The notes under the pieces are model-generated. The model did no database searches. It saw nothing but the letters and a program-made list of their open reading frames with translations, and was not told the DNA's origin. A stretch of DNA of 64,000 nucleotides. Source: Streptomyces phaeoluteigriseus (lineage in GTDB: Bacteria > Actinomycetota > Actinomycetes > Streptomycetales > Streptomycetaceae). Positions 25,483 to 35,973 of this stretch are shown in pieces. Numbering within the stretch: position 1 is the stretch's first letter; every line of letters starts with the position of its first letter. The translations under genes and the position numbers were made by a program. The DNA lies in assembly GCF_001896135.2 (NCBI RefSeq), contig NZ_MPOH02000008.1, forward strand, positions 81,620 through 145,619. Reading direction: 5' to 3'.

Positions 25483-26131
25483 CAGCGCCCCTCCGATTGG
25501 TTGCCCATCATCAACGACCAGGATGCTCCGGGGTGCATCAGCTGTGTCAATGTGGACTTCACTAAATGGAATGATTTCTTCAGGGAAATTATATACCAGT
25601 GATCCCCGTCTGGGAACCCGTCCGTCCGGAGAGGTGCCGTACATCGCGGCCTGCCTCTCCGGCGATAGGGGAAGCATTTCCTCCAGATTCGCCGCCGAGA
25701 GTGCCGGCCCGTCGTCGCCCGAGCAGAGTGATTTCCCTTCGGAAACCGGTTCGCGAGACAAGCGATCGGCGTCCAGTTGCTTTCCCGGCGGAAAACAAGT
25801 GGCCGAAAGAGTTTGTTCCGCGGGTGAGGGCCGGGTCGGCCGGCGAGGCCCTCCTGCTGCGCCGAGCCGACGGAACTTGGGTCCGCCGCCCTAGGCGTGC
25901 CCGGCAAGAGGCGGGGCAGAAGCAGGTGCAGCGGGGGTGGAGCGCCAGTTCGGACCCCTCAAGATCGGGGTTGACACGTCGAGGAATGTCGACCTAACGT
26001 GATTTCCAGACAGAAACCATTTCCTTTCAAGCGATTTGTGCTTATCTCTCGACAAGCCGGTCACTGGACGTCAGGTGTGTTCGTCTCCACGGACGCCCGG
26101 TGGCCATCCGCCAGCGAGACAAGGAGCACCT
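25483..26131. other. Long divergent intergenic region, MarR / tomA
   Basis: Contains AT-rich islands at about 25540-25610 and 25980-26060, unusual in this GC-rich sequence. No protein family is recognised in its frames. It should hold the promoters of both the MarR gene and the PBD operon. Confidence 0.55.
25971..26000 (+). promoter_or_regulatory. Putative promoter of the tomA operon
   Basis: TTGACA (25971-25976) and TAACGT (25995-26000) are separated by 18 bases, a good fit to a housekeeping sigma promoter. A short inverted repeat, GTCGA/TCGAC, lies in the spacer and could be an operator. The transcript would have a leader of about 125 bases before tomA. Confidence 0.55.
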
Positions 26132-27961
26132 GTGCTCACGGAGAACGCATTAGGCGAGGCACGTAGCGCTGTTTCTCTGACCCTCACGGACGGCTTCGAC
26201 CGGGTCGTGCGGACCGCCGGAGACGAGGTCGCCCTCGTCTCCGGCACGCGGACCCTGACGTACCGCGAACTGAACGAGCGGGCCGAGCGCGTGGCCCGCT
26301 CACTGATCGCCCGGAAGGTGGCGCCCGGTGACCGGGTCGGCGTGTACCTGCGCCGGTCACCCGACCTGTACGCGGTCATGCTCGGCATCCTCAAGGCGGG
26401 CGCCTGCGTGGTGCCGGTCAACCCGGACCACCCCGCGCCGTTCGTCGACCGGGTGCTGGCCGAATCCGCGCCCACCGCCGTCGTGCACGACACGGAAGCG
26501 CCCGGAGGGGCGGCCCGCATCGCCGGGGCACCGCTGTGGGTGCGGGCCGACGAGCTGACCGCGACCGCGGAGCCGCAGGACGACATCCCGCTGCCGCCCG
26601 TGTCCGATCCGGAGGGCGCCGCCTTCCTGATGTTCACCTCCGGGTCCACCGGCAGGCCCAAGGGCGTGTGCATCGCCCACCGCGGGCTGGCACGGCTCGG
26701 CCCGTACAGCGGTGACCTGCGGATGGGACCGGGGGACTGCCTGGTCCAGTCCGCGGCGTTCTCCTTCGCCGCGTCCACCATCGAGATCTGGCTCGCTTTC
26801 CTGCACGGCGCACGCCTCGTCGTGATGCCGCACGGGCTGCCCAGCCTGCCCGCCCTCAAGGACGCGATCGTCCGGCACGGCGTCACCGCCCTCTCGCTGC
26901 CCTGCGGTCTGTTCAACCTGCTGGTGGACGAGGAGCCGGAGTGCCTGGGCGGCGTGCGGCTGATCTTGCTCAGCGGTGACTTCCCGTCGCCGCAGCACCT
27001 CGCCCGCGCGGCACGCGCGACCGGCGCCGTCATCTACAACGGCTACGGCTGCACCGAGAACTCCTCCATCACCGCCCTCTACCCCGTCCGCAGCGCCGAC
27101 GACGTCACCCGCGAGGAACGCGTACCGGTGGGGCGCCCGCTGCCCGGGGTCACCCTGGAGGTCCTGGACGACGCACTGCGACCCTGCCCGCCCGGCGCTC
27201 CCGGCCAGTTGGCCGTCGGCGGCCTCGGCCTCGCCCAGGGTTACCTGGACGAGCCCGGACTCACCGCCCGCAAGTTCGTGACCGGGCCGGACGGACGGCC
27301 CCGCTACCTGACCGGCGACCTGGCCCGCACCACCGGGGACGGGGACGTCGTCCTCATCGGCCGCGCCGACAGCATGGTGAAGATCCGCGGCTACCGCGTC
27401 GAACTCACCGCGGTCACCCTCGCTCTGCGCGCGCTGGACGGGGTCCACGACGCCGTGGTCAAGGCGTTCCCCGAGGACGCCGGCGACAAGTCCCTGACCG
27501 CCTTCTACACCACCTCCGACGGACGGCCGCTCGACGGCGCCGACCTGGCACGCCGACTGGGCGACCAACTGCCGTCCTACATGGTCCCCTCCTCTTTCCA
27601 CCACCTCGGCGACCTGCCGAGGAACGCCAACGGAAAAGTCGACCGGTCCGCCCTCAAGGACCCCTCGGCGACTCCGGACAAGCCGAAGAAAGGTGACACA
27701 GCCATGCAGAACCCGCTCGAGACCGTCGTGCTCCAGGCATGGAAGGACATCTCCGGCGCCGAGGACTTCACCACCACCGACTCCTTCCTCGGCCACGGCG
27801 GGAACTCGCTGCACTTCGTCCAGCTCGCCTCCCGGCTGCAGAAGATATTCGGCGTCGAGGTCAGCACCGAGGACGTCTTCCGGCACGGCACCGTGGAGCA
27901 GTTGGCACGCTTCGTGGAGCAGGCGCGGGACACCGGAGGCAAGCCCGCCCGGATCCAGTAG
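26132..27961 (+). CDS. tomA: NRPS module A-PCP, anthranilate-type loading module (TomA-like)
   Basis: 609 residues from GTG 26132, which follows AAGGAG by six bases. The domains are adenylation (about 15-520) and carrier (about 535-600). Core motifs visible: A3 FTSGSTGRPKGV, A5 YNGYGCTENS, A7 YLTGDLAR, A8 GRADSMVKIRGYRVE, A10 NANGKVDR, and the carrier serine in GHGGNSLHFVQL. In A4 the sequence is FSFAASTIEIW, so the Asp that grips the alpha-amino group of amino acids (Asp235 in GrsA) is Ala; this suits an aryl acid such as a substituted anthranilate. It would load the decorated anthranilate for TomB. Clean frame; 72 bases before tomB. Confidence 0.88.
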   Translation: MLTENALGEARSAVSLTLTDGFDRVVRTAGDEVALVSGTRTLTYRELNERAERVARSLIARKVAPGDRVGVYLRRSPDLYAVMLGILKAGACVVPVNPDHPAPFVDRVLAESAPTAVVHDTEAPGGAARIAGAPLWVRADELTATAEPQDDIPLPPVSDPEGAAFLMFTSGSTGRPKGVCIAHRGLARLGPYSGDLRMGPGDCLVQSAAFSFAASTIEIWLAFLHGARLVVMPHGLPSLPALKDAIVRHGVTALSLPCGLFNLLVDEEPECLGGVRLILLSGDFPSPQHLARAARATGAVIYNGYGCTENSSITALYPVRSADDVTREERVPVGRPLPGVTLEVLDDALRPCPPGAPGQLAVGGLGLAQGYLDEPGLTARKFVTGPDGRPRYLTGDLARTTGDGDVVLIGRADSMVKIRGYRVELTAVTLALRALDGVHDAVVKAFPEDAGDKSLTAFYTTSDGRPLDGADLARRLGDQLPSYMVPSSFHHLGDLPRNANGKVDRSALKDPSATPDKPKKGDTAMQNPLETVVLQAWKDISGAEDFTTTDSFLGHGGNSLHFVQLASRLQKIFGVEVSTEDVFRHGTVEQLARFVEQARDTGGKPARIQ

Positions 27962-28033
27962 GCATCGTCCGGCTGCGGCCGTACGGCGCCCCGCCGCTGA
28001 CGGCCGGTGGATCTCTGCAGAGGACAACGACCG

Positions 28034-31000
28034 GTGAACTCCCCCCTCGAAACCGCTGTACTCGACCTTGCCCGGACCGCTCTCGGCAGCGCCGACCTCA
28101 CCGCGCAGGAACCACTCGCCGACCCGTGCGACCGCCCGGAGGTGCTCGACGGCCTCGCCGCCACGCTGACGGCGGTGTTCGCCGTCGAGGTGACCGGTGC
28201 CGACCTGGCGGCCGGCGCCACCGTCGCCGACGTGGCCGGACGCCTGGCCGACCGGCGCGGAGCGCCCCGGGAACCGGAACTGCGCGCCGGTCTCGCCCCA
28301 CGCGACGGGCGGGCCGTGGAGGCGTCGTACGGCCAGAGCGGCATCTGGCTGATCGACCAGTACCTGCCCAACCCGGCCGCCTACAACGGCCCGTTCTTCG
28401 TCCGGCTGCCGTTCCCGGCCGACCCCGAACGCCTGCACGCGGCGGTGCGCGGGGTACTGCGCCGCCAGGACGTCCTGCGCACCACCTACACCCTGGACGG
28501 CGGCACGCTCCGGCAGAACGTCTCGCAGGACGACGACGCGGTCCTCTTCGACGTCGCCCGGTACGGCGACGACAAGGAACTCGACGCCCTGGTGCACCGC
28601 GTGGCCAACCTCCGCCTCGACCTGGCATGCGGACCTGTCGTCGCCGTGACGTGCGCCCTGGGGCCCGCGGAGCAGTCGGCCGTGATCTGCAACATCCACC
28701 ACATCGCCTCCGACGCGGCCTCCGCCGGCATCTTCGTGCGGGAACTCCTCGACGCCTACGACCGCATCGGCCGCGGCCTGCCGGTCGAGGCCGACTCGCT
28801 GCGGCCCACCTACGCGGACTTCAGCCAGTGGTACCGCGACCGGCTCACCGACGAGGTCCTGACCCGCTCCCTCGACCACTTCGCCGACCGGCTCGCCGGG
28901 GAGCTCCCGGTGCTCGACCTGCCTACCGACCGGCCCCGCCCCCCGGTGCAGCGGCACCGCGGCGGCACCCTCGCACTGCACCTGCCGGCCTCCCTGGCGG
29001 ACGACTTCGAGGCGCTCGCCCGGGACGAGGGCGTCACCCTGTTCATGGCCCTCGTCGCCGCCTACGCGGTGTTCCTCTCCCGGCACACGCGCCAGCGGCG
29101 TGTACTGATCGGCAGCCCTGTCTCGCTCCGCGACGACCCGGCCACCGACGACCTGATCGGCTACTTCGTCAACCTGGTCGTACTGGCGCAGGAGATCGAC
29201 GACCGGATGACCGTCCGGGACGTGCTCAGCCAGGCACGCCAGGAGGTCGGCGACGCGCTGCGGCACAAGTGGGCCCCCTTCGAGAAGGTGGTCGAGCGCC
29301 TCCAGCCGCCGCGCAGCAACGGCTACACGCCACTCGTGCAGACCATGCTCGTGCTCACCCAGAACGGCTCCGGGATCCACCACGGCGGCACCGAACTGCG
29401 CGTCGAGCGCGGCGCCGCGCACGGCTCCAAGTACGACCTGTCCCTGGTCTTCGAGCGTGCACCCGACGGCCTGCACTGCCTGATCGAGTACGACGCGGAC
29501 CTCTTCGACGAAGCGACCGTACGGGCCATGGGCGGCCGACTGCGGCACATGATGGAGCAGTTCGTCCGGCACCCCGACGCGGCGCTGCACGAACTGGAGG
29601 CGCTCGGCGCCGAAGAGCGCAGTGCCGTGCTCGCCCGCGGGGACCTGACCGCGCACGCCGCGCACGACGCCCCCGTCATGGAGCTCTTCGAGGCCCAGGT
29701 CCGGGCGACCCCCGACGCCGTGGCGCTGGAGGACGACGACACCGCCGTGACCTACCGGGAACTCGACGAGCGCGCCAACCGGCTCGCCCACGTCCTGCGC
29801 GCCTGTGGCGCGGCGCCCGGCACCCGGCTCGGCATCTGCCTGCCGCGCTCCCGCGACATGGTCGTCGCCCTGTTGGCCGTCCTGAAGACCGGAGCGGCGT
29901 ACGTCCCGCTCGACCCGTCCTACCCCCGCTCGCGGCTCAGCCACACCCTGCGTGACGCCGATGTCCTGGTGACCGTCACGGACAGCACGCTGGCCGGTGA
30001 ACTCCCGCCCGGTGAGGAGCTTTTCCTCCTCGACCGCAACACCGAGCGGATCGCCGCGGCACCCGCCATCGGACTCGGCCGCACCAAGACACCCGACGAC
30101 GAGATCTACGTCGTGCACACCTCGGGCTCCACCGGCCTGCCCAAGGGTGTCGTCATCGCCGACCGGACCGTGGCCAACCTCGTGCGCGCCCAGCACCGCT
30201 GCTCCCCGTGCGGGGCGACCGGGCGGACGCTGCAGTACATGTCGCTGTCGTTCGACGTCTCCGTCATGGAGATCCTCGGCACCCTGTGCGTCGGCGGCAC
30301 CCTCGTGCTCGTCCCCGAGGAGCTGCGCAAGGACCTGCACGCCCTGGCCGGCTTCCTCGCGCGGCACCGCGTCAACCGCGTCTACCTGCCCTACATCGCG
30401 CTCCAGCAGCTGGCCTCGCTGATCACCGACGCCGGTCTGCGCCTGGACGACCTGCGCGAGGTCACCTCCGTGGGCGAGGCCCTCGTCGTCTCCCCGCAGA
30501 TCAGGCAGTTCGCCGCCCGCCACCCGGCGCTCCGGCTGGTGAACATGTACGGCCCCTCGGAAACCCACCTGGCCAGCTGGCACCCCCTCACCGGCGCGCC
30601 CGCCACCTGGCCCGACACCCCGCCGATCGGCCGCCCGGTGGACGGTGTACGGCTGCTGGTCCTCGACGCCCACCTGTGTCTCGTACCCCCCGGCGTCCCG
30701 GGCGAGCTGTACATCGGCGGGCCCGTGCTGTCCCCCGGGTACCGCAACCGGCCCGAGGAGACGGCCCGCCGCTTCCTGCCGGACCCCTTCGGCGGTCCCG
30801 GCGAACGGCTGTACCGCACCGGGGACCTGGTGCGCTGGAACGGCGACGGGGATCTTGAGTACCTCGGCCGGACCGATGACCAGATCAAGATCCGCGGCTA
30901 CCGGATCGAGCCTGCCGAGATCGAGGCCGCGCTCGACGACCTGGACGGTGTCGCCTCCGCCGCGGTCACCGCCGTGGACCTCGCTCCCGGCGACCGCCGC

Positions 31001-32638
31001 CTCGTCGCGGTCCTGGAGTCCGCGCGGACCTGGCAGACCGCCGAGTTGCGCCGCGCGGTGTCCGGCACGCTGCCCGACTACATGGTGCCCGCACTGGTCG
31101 TCCCGGTGGAGCGCATGCCGACCACCCCGAGCGGGAAGATCGACCGCCGGGCCGTCGCCGGCCTGGCCGCGGCACGGGCGACCGAGGCGCGCACCGCACC
31201 CCCCGAACCCGCACAACCGCCCCGGCCCGGGCTCGAACAACGGATCGCCACCGAGTGGGGGGATGTGCTGAAGGTGTCCGCGGTGGGCCGGGACGAGGAC
31301 TTCTTCGCCATCGGCGGCAACTCCATCATCGCCACCGAACTGGTCTACCGGCTGCGCCGGGCGTTCGACCAGGACCTCTCGCTGCGCGCCCTGTTCGAGA
31401 ACCCCACGGTCGCGGGCATGGCCACCCGGCTCGGCACCGGCACGGCGCCGCCCACCACCGCCCCCGCCACGCTGCGGGCGGACGCGGAACTCACCGACGA
31501 CCTGCCCGCCGTCACCGGCACCCCAGTGCCCGTCGCCCAGGCTGGCGACGTGCTGCTCACCGGTGCGACCGGCTTCCTCGGCGCCTACCTGCTGCGGGAA
31601 CTGACCGCACGGCCCGGCGGCCGGGTGCACTGCCTGGTGCGGGCGGCCGACGCACGGGCCGGCACGGCCCGGCTGCGGGCCACCGCCGACCGCTACCTGC
31701 TGGACGGGCAGATCGACTGGGACCGGGTGCGCGCCGTGCCCGGAGACCTCGGCCGGCCCGGTTTCGCCCTGCCCGCCGAGGAGTACGACGCACTGGCCGG
31801 CACCGTCGACGTCGTCTACCACGCGGCCGCGCACATCAACTTCGTGCTGCCGTACGCCTCGGTGAAGCCGACGAACGTGGACGGCTTCCGCCACGTCCTG
31901 CGCTTCGCCGCCACCGACCGGCCCAAGCACCTGCAGTACATGTCCACCATCGCCGTGTTCGCACCGGGCGAGTCGCCCGGCGGCGCGGTCCTCACCGAGG
32001 ACGACGTGCCCGACGCGTGCGAGAGGCTGGGCATCGGCTATACCCAGAGCAAGTGGGTCGCCGAACGCATGGCGCTCGCCGCCCGTGCCCACGGCGTCCC
32101 CGTCACCATCCACCGCATCGGGCGGATCTCGGGCGACAGCGTCACCGGCGCCTGCCAGAGCGACGACTTCCTGTGGCGGCAGATCAAGAGCTTCATCGAA
32201 CTCGGCTCGGCACCGCCGGCCGAGGACCTGACCACCGATCTGCTGCCCGTCGACTTCGTCGCCCGCGCCGTGGTCGCCCTCGCCCGCCACCCCGCCACCC
32301 ACAACCGCACTCTGCACGTGTTCCACCCGAGCGGATCGGACTTCACCCCGGTCCACGCGGCCCTCCGCGCCGACGGCCACGACCTCGAGATCGTCCCGGC
32401 CGACACCTGGCTGGCCCGGCTGGAGGAGTCCGCCCGACGCCCCGGCGGCAACGCCCTGGCGGCAGCCGTGCCCCTCTTCCGCGAGGGCGCCCTGGAACTC
32501 GGTGACAACACCTACGGCAACGCCGCCACCACCCGCCTGCTGACCGAACTCGACCTGGCGTGGCCCGCCATCGACCAGCAGGCGATCGCGCGGATGATCC
32601 GCTACTTCCGCTCCGCCGGAGAACTGGCCGGCGACTGA
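28034..32638 (+). CDS. tomB: NRPS C-A-PCP-reductase, PBD-forming terminal module (TomB-like)
   Basis: 1,534 residues from GTG 28034. The order is: a carrier-like N-terminal piece without a modifiable serine (1-80), condensation (about 95-520, active site HHIASDA, a variant of HHxxxDG), adenylation (about 545-1030: TSGSTGLPKGV, FDVSVMEI with the Asp kept, YRTGDLVRW), carrier (GGNSIIATEL, about 1094), and NAD(P)H thioester reductase (about 1170-1500: LLTGATGFLGAYLL, catalytic YTQSK at about 1335). It should activate the 4-alkyl(idene)-proline, condense it with anthraniloyl-TomA and release the dipeptide as an aldehyde that cyclises to the PBD. The frame is intact over its whole length. Confidence 0.9.
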   Translation: MNSPLETAVLDLARTALGSADLTAQEPLADPCDRPEVLDGLAATLTAVFAVEVTGADLAAGATVADVAGRLADRRGAPREPELRAGLAPRDGRAVEASYGQSGIWLIDQYLPNPAAYNGPFFVRLPFPADPERLHAAVRGVLRRQDVLRTTYTLDGGTLRQNVSQDDDAVLFDVARYGDDKELDALVHRVANLRLDLACGPVVAVTCALGPAEQSAVICNIHHIASDAASAGIFVRELLDAYDRIGRGLPVEADSLRPTYADFSQWYRDRLTDEVLTRSLDHFADRLAGELPVLDLPTDRPRPPVQRHRGGTLALHLPASLADDFEALARDEGVTLFMALVAAYAVFLSRHTRQRRVLIGSPVSLRDDPATDDLIGYFVNLVVLAQEIDDRMTVRDVLSQARQEVGDALRHKWAPFEKVVERLQPPRSNGYTPLVQTMLVLTQNGSGIHHGGTELRVERGAAHGSKYDLSLVFERAPDGLHCLIEYDADLFDEATVRAMGGRLRHMMEQFVRHPDAALHELEALGAEERSAVLARGDLTAHAAHDAPVMELFEAQVRATPDAVALEDDDTAVTYRELDERANRLAHVLRACGAAPGTRLGICLPRSRDMVVALLAVLKTGAAYVPLDPSYPRSRLSHTLRDADVLVTVTDSTLAGELPPGEELFLLDRNTERIAAAPAIGLGRTKTPDDEIYVVHTSGSTGLPKGVVIADRTVANLVRAQHRCSPCGATGRTLQYMSLSFDVSVMEILGTLCVGGTLVLVPEELRKDLHALAGFLARHRVNRVYLPYIALQQLASLITDAGLRLDDLREVTSVGEALVVSPQIRQFAARHPALRLVNMYGPSETHLASWHPLTGAPATWPDTPPIGRPVDGVRLLVLDAHLCLVPPGVPGELYIGGPVLSPGYRNRPEETARRFLPDPFGGPGERLYRTGDLVRWNGDGDLEYLGRTDDQIKIRGYRIEPAEIEAALDDLDGVASAAVTAVDLAPGDRRLVAVLESARTWQTAELRRAVSGTLPDYMVPALVVPVERMPTTPSGKIDRRAVAGLAAARATEARTAPPEPAQPPRPGLEQRIATEWGDVLKVSAVGRDEDFFAIGGNSIIATELVYRLRRAFDQDLSLRALFENPTVAGMATRLGTGTAPPTTAPATLRADAELTDDLPAVTGTPVPVAQAGDVLLTGATGFLGAYLLRELTARPGGRVHCLVRAADARAGTARLRATADRYLLDGQIDWDRVRAVPGDLGRPGFALPAEEYDALAGTVDVVYHAAAHINFVLPYASVKPTNVDGFRHVLRFAATDRPKHLQYMSTIAVFAPGESPGGAVLTEDDVPDACERLGIGYTQSKWVAERMALAARAHGVPVTIHRIGRISGDSVTGACQSDDFLWRQIKSFIELGSAPPAEDLTTDLLPVDFVARAVVALARHPATHNRTLHVFHPSGSDFTPVHAALRADGHDLEIVPADTWLARLEESARRPGGNALAAAVPLFREGALELGDNTYGNAATTRLLTELDLAWPAIDQQAIARMIRYFRSAGELAGD

Positions 32639-32754
32639 GGAGACCCCTGTGTCCCGGGCCCTCCCCACGGCGCGCCGACCCGGCGCCTACCGACCATCCA
32701 TCAGCACGGCAATCGCCGCAGCGGTCGCCGGACACCGGAAAGCACGAGCAAGCC

Positions 32755-33978
32755 ATGCCAACGAGCTCCTGCCCCGATACCGAATACGACAGCCTCATCC
32801 CCTCCGTGGTCGCGGCACTGCCGGCCGCCCAGCAGCCACAGTGGCCCGACCCCGGCCGTCTCGCCCAAGTCCACGCCGAACTGGCCCGCGCCGAACCGCT
32901 GGTGACCTACGACAGCGTGCTCGCCCTGCGCCGGCTGCTGTCCCGCGCCGCCGACGGTGAACTGTGCGTCCTGCAGGCCGGTGACTGCGCCGAGGACCCC
33001 GCCGAGTGCGACCCGGCCGCGATGGCCCGCAAGGCCGAGATGCTGGACGTCCTCAGCGACATCGTGCGCACCGGCGCCGGACGGCCCGTCGTCCGGGTGG
33101 GCCGGATCGCCGGACAGTACGCCAAACCCCGCTCCCAGCCGGAGGAGGAGCACGACGGCGTCCGGCTGCCGGTCTTCCGGGGTGCGCTGGTGAACGCCCC
33201 CGACCCCGACCCCGCAGCGCGCCGCCCCGACCCCGCCCGCATCCTCCGCTGCCACCGGGCCGCCCGGCAGGCCCTCGCCTCCCTCGACGGGCTCGGCCGC
33301 GGCGAGGGGTCGCCCGCCGACGCGCGGGTGTGGACCAGCCACGAGGCACTGCTGCTCGACTACGAACTGCCCCAGGTGCGCCGGCACCGCTCGGGCCGCA
33401 GCTACCTCGCCAGCACCCACTGGCCGTGGGTCGGCGAACGGACCCGGCAGCCCGACGGCGCCCACGTACGGCTGCTGGCGCACATGGACAACCCCGTCGC
33501 CTGCAAGATCGGCCCGACCACGACCGTGGAGCAGGTGCTCGCCCTGTGCGCCGCGCTCGACCCGGAGCGCTCACCGGGACGGTTGTCCCTGGTCGCCCGG
33601 TTCGGCGCCTCCCGCGTCCACGGCTTGGCCCCCCTGGTACGCGCGGTGCGGCGGGCCGGCCACCCGGTGCTGTGGCTGTGCGACCCGATGCACGGCAACG
33701 GGGAACGCACCGTGCACGGGCTGAAGACGCGTCGCCTCACCGCCGTCATGACGGAGATCAGCCGGTTCGTCGACATCGTCTCCGCCGAAGGGGGCCGCAG
33801 CGTCGGACTGCATCTGGAGGCGTCCCCGGACGACATCGTCGAGTGCAGCGGCGCCGGCTTCACCCCCGCGCCAGGACCGGCCTACCGCACCCTGTGCGAT
33901 CCCCGGCTGAACCTGGTGCAGGCCGTCGCGGCGACCGCCTACTGGCGACTGCCCGCCGTCCTGGGGGCCGCCGCATGA
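32755..33978 (+). CDS. tomC: Class II DAHP synthase (TomC/PhzC-like)
   Basis: 407 residues from ATG 32755. A plant-type (class II) 3-deoxy-D-arabino-heptulosonate 7-phosphate synthase, condensing phosphoenolpyruvate and erythrose 4-phosphate at the entry to the shikimate pathway. Family strings include VLQAGDCAEDPAECDP (metal-binding Cys), RVGRIAGQYAKPRS, NAPDPDPAARRPDPARILR, CKIGPTTTVEQVLAL, LWLCDPMHGNG and GLHLEASPDDIVECSG (metal-binding Glu). It is about 50 residues shorter than primary-metabolism versions, as in phenazine-type clusters. A dedicated copy would raise chorismate supply for anthranilate. It overlaps the next gene by four bases. Confidence 0.9.
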   Translation: MPTSSCPDTEYDSLIPSVVAALPAAQQPQWPDPGRLAQVHAELARAEPLVTYDSVLALRRLLSRAADGELCVLQAGDCAEDPAECDPAAMARKAEMLDVLSDIVRTGAGRPVVRVGRIAGQYAKPRSQPEEEHDGVRLPVFRGALVNAPDPDPAARRPDPARILRCHRAARQALASLDGLGRGEGSPADARVWTSHEALLLDYELPQVRRHRSGRSYLASTHWPWVGERTRQPDGAHVRLLAHMDNPVACKIGPTTTVEQVLALCAALDPERSPGRLSLVARFGASRVHGLAPLVRAVRRAGHPVLWLCDPMHGNGERTVHGLKTRRLTAVMTEISRFVDIVSAEGGRSVGLHLEASPDDIVECSGAGFTPAPGPAYRTLCDPRLNLVQAVAATAYWRLPAVLGAAA

Positions 33979-35973
33979 ACGGTCCCGCGCACAGCGCCCA
34001 CGGCCTCGCCGCCCTGTTGCCCGCACCCGGCGCCCCGTTCGCACTCCTGCACCGTCCGGGCGCAGGACACCCCGACACCGTGGACGTCGTCAGCGGGCCC
34101 GTCCGCACCGCCGCCACGCTGGCCGACCTGCGCATGGACACCGCGCCCGGCCCGAACGCGCCCGCCGCCCCGCTGGACGGGCCGGGCCCCGCGCACCGGG
34201 TCCTCGCCCTGGTGCCGCACCGGCAGATCGCCGAACGCGGCTTCGCGGCCCCCGACGACGGCACCCCGCTGCTCGCCATGGACATCACCACCCAGCACAC
34301 CGTCCCCCTGGACCGGCTGCTGGCGCTCCTGCCGGAGCGGGAACTGCACGTGGAGGAGGAAGGGTTCGACCTGGACGACGACCGGTACGCGGCCGGCGTC
34401 GACGCGCTCACCCGCCGGGAGATCCAGAGGGGCGAGGGCGCCAATTTCGTCCTCGCCCGCAGTCTGCACGGCCGGATCCGCGACTTCGACCGCACCCGGG
34501 CACTGGCCGCCCTGCGGCGGCTGCTGACCGCGGAGAGCGGCGCCTACTGGACGTACCTCGTCTGCACCGGCGACCGGTACCTGATCGGCAGCTCCCCCGA
34601 ACAGCACGTGCGGGCGACCGGCACGCGGGTGTCGATGAACCCCATCAGCGGCACCTATCGCTACCCGCCCGGCAGCGGCCCGGACCGCGACGGCCTGCTG
34701 CGGTTCCTCGCCGACCCCAAGGAGATCCACGAGCTCTACATGGTCGTGGACGAGGAACTGAAGATGATGACCGAGCTGTGCGGGCCCCGGGTGAAGGTCT
34801 GCGGGCCCGAGCTCGCCTGGATGTCGCGCCTCGCCCACACCCAGTACCACCTGCACGGCGAGTCCGCGCTGCCGCTGACCGACATCCTGCGTGCCACACT
34901 GCCCGCGCCCACGGTGACGGGCAGCCCGGTGGAGAATGCCTGCCGGGTCATCGCCCGGCACGAACCCGCGGGCCGGGGTTACTACAGCGGCGTGCTCGCC
35001 CTGGCCGGCCGGGAGGACGGACGGCGCGCCCTGGACGCGGTCATCCTGCTGCGCACCGCCGACATCACCGCGGACGGCGCCGTACGCCTGACCACCGGTG
35101 CGACCGTGGTGCGCGACTCGGTACCCGCCGAGGAGGTCGCGGAGACCACGGCGAAGGCCGCCGGACTGCTCACCGCGCTGACCCGCGACGACCGCGCCCG
35201 TCTCCCGGCCCCCGCTGCCGCGGGCCCGGCCGGCTCGCTGGACGCGGACCCGGCGGTGCGTGGGGCACTGCGCGCCCGCAACGACGCCGTCGCCGCCTTC
35301 TGGCTCGGCGACCGGACACGCCCCGCCCAGGCCCCGCGGCCCCGGCCCGCGGGTGGCGGTGGTCGACGCGGAGGACCGGTTCACCAGCATGCTCGCCCAG
35401 CAGCTCGGCGCGGTGGGCTGCCGGGTCGACCTCCACCCCTGGTGGTCCGCCCTCGAGGTGGCTGACGACCCCGGCACCGTCCTGCTCCTGGGGCCGGGGC
35501 CCGGCGACCCCCGGGACGTGTCCGACCCCCGGGTGGCGCGGTTACGCTCGCTGGCCGCCCGGCGCCTCGCCCAGCGGCTGCCCCTGGCCGCGGTGTGCCT
35601 CGGCCACCAGGCTGTCTGCGGGGTGCTGGGATTGCGCCTGGTGCGGCTCGCACGGCCCCGCCAGGGAGCGCGGATGCGGGTCGGCCTGTGGGGGCGCGAG
35701 CGGCACGTCGGCTTCTACAACAGCTTCACCGCGCGCTGCGACACCGACCGGTGCACGCTGCCCGGGCCGGACGCCGCGGCCCGCGTGTGGCGCGAGGACG
35801 GGGGAGAGGTGGTCGCGCTGGACGGCCCGGGGCTGGCCACCGTCCAGTTCCATGCCGAGTCGCTGCTCACCGAGGACGGTCCGGACCTCCTGCGCGAACT
35901 GGTGGACCGGGCCCGCCGGACCGGGCAGCGCACCGGCGTCCTGACGTCCCATCGAGCGGAGGAGCACGCGTGA
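33975..35973 (+). CDS. tomD: Anthranilate/ADIC synthase, PhzE-type TrpE-TrpG fusion (TomD-like), interrupted by a frameshift
   Basis: ATG 33975 overlaps the DAHP synthase stop. The N-terminal chorismate-using domain runs to about residue 440: MNPISGTYRYPPGS, IHELYMVVDEELKMMTELCG, TVTGSPVENACRVIARHEPA, GRGYYSGVLAL and GATVVRDSVPAEEVAET, close to PhzE and with the magnesium-binding glutamates. Near 35330-35350 the frame moves by one base and the glutaminase domain follows: VAVVDAEDRFTSMLAQQL, LLLGPGPGDP, catalytic Cys in AVCLGHQ and His/Glu in QFHAES. The glutaminase triad is complete, so this enzyme can use glutamine nitrogen. The break is in a GC run and may be a sequencing error. The flavin reductase overlaps its end. 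Confidence 0.82.

Noticed and set aside
25483..25761. An N-terminal extension of the MarR regulator by 93 codons
   Set aside because: The extension has no homology, runs through an AT-rich promoter-like region, and a good ribosome site precedes the internal ATG at 25482.
26357..32668. A minus-strand frame of about 2,100 codons opposite the NRPS genes
   Set aside because: It is the antisense of intact NRPS genes with all core motifs. Long antisense frames are expected in very GC-rich DNA, and it has no protein-like domains.
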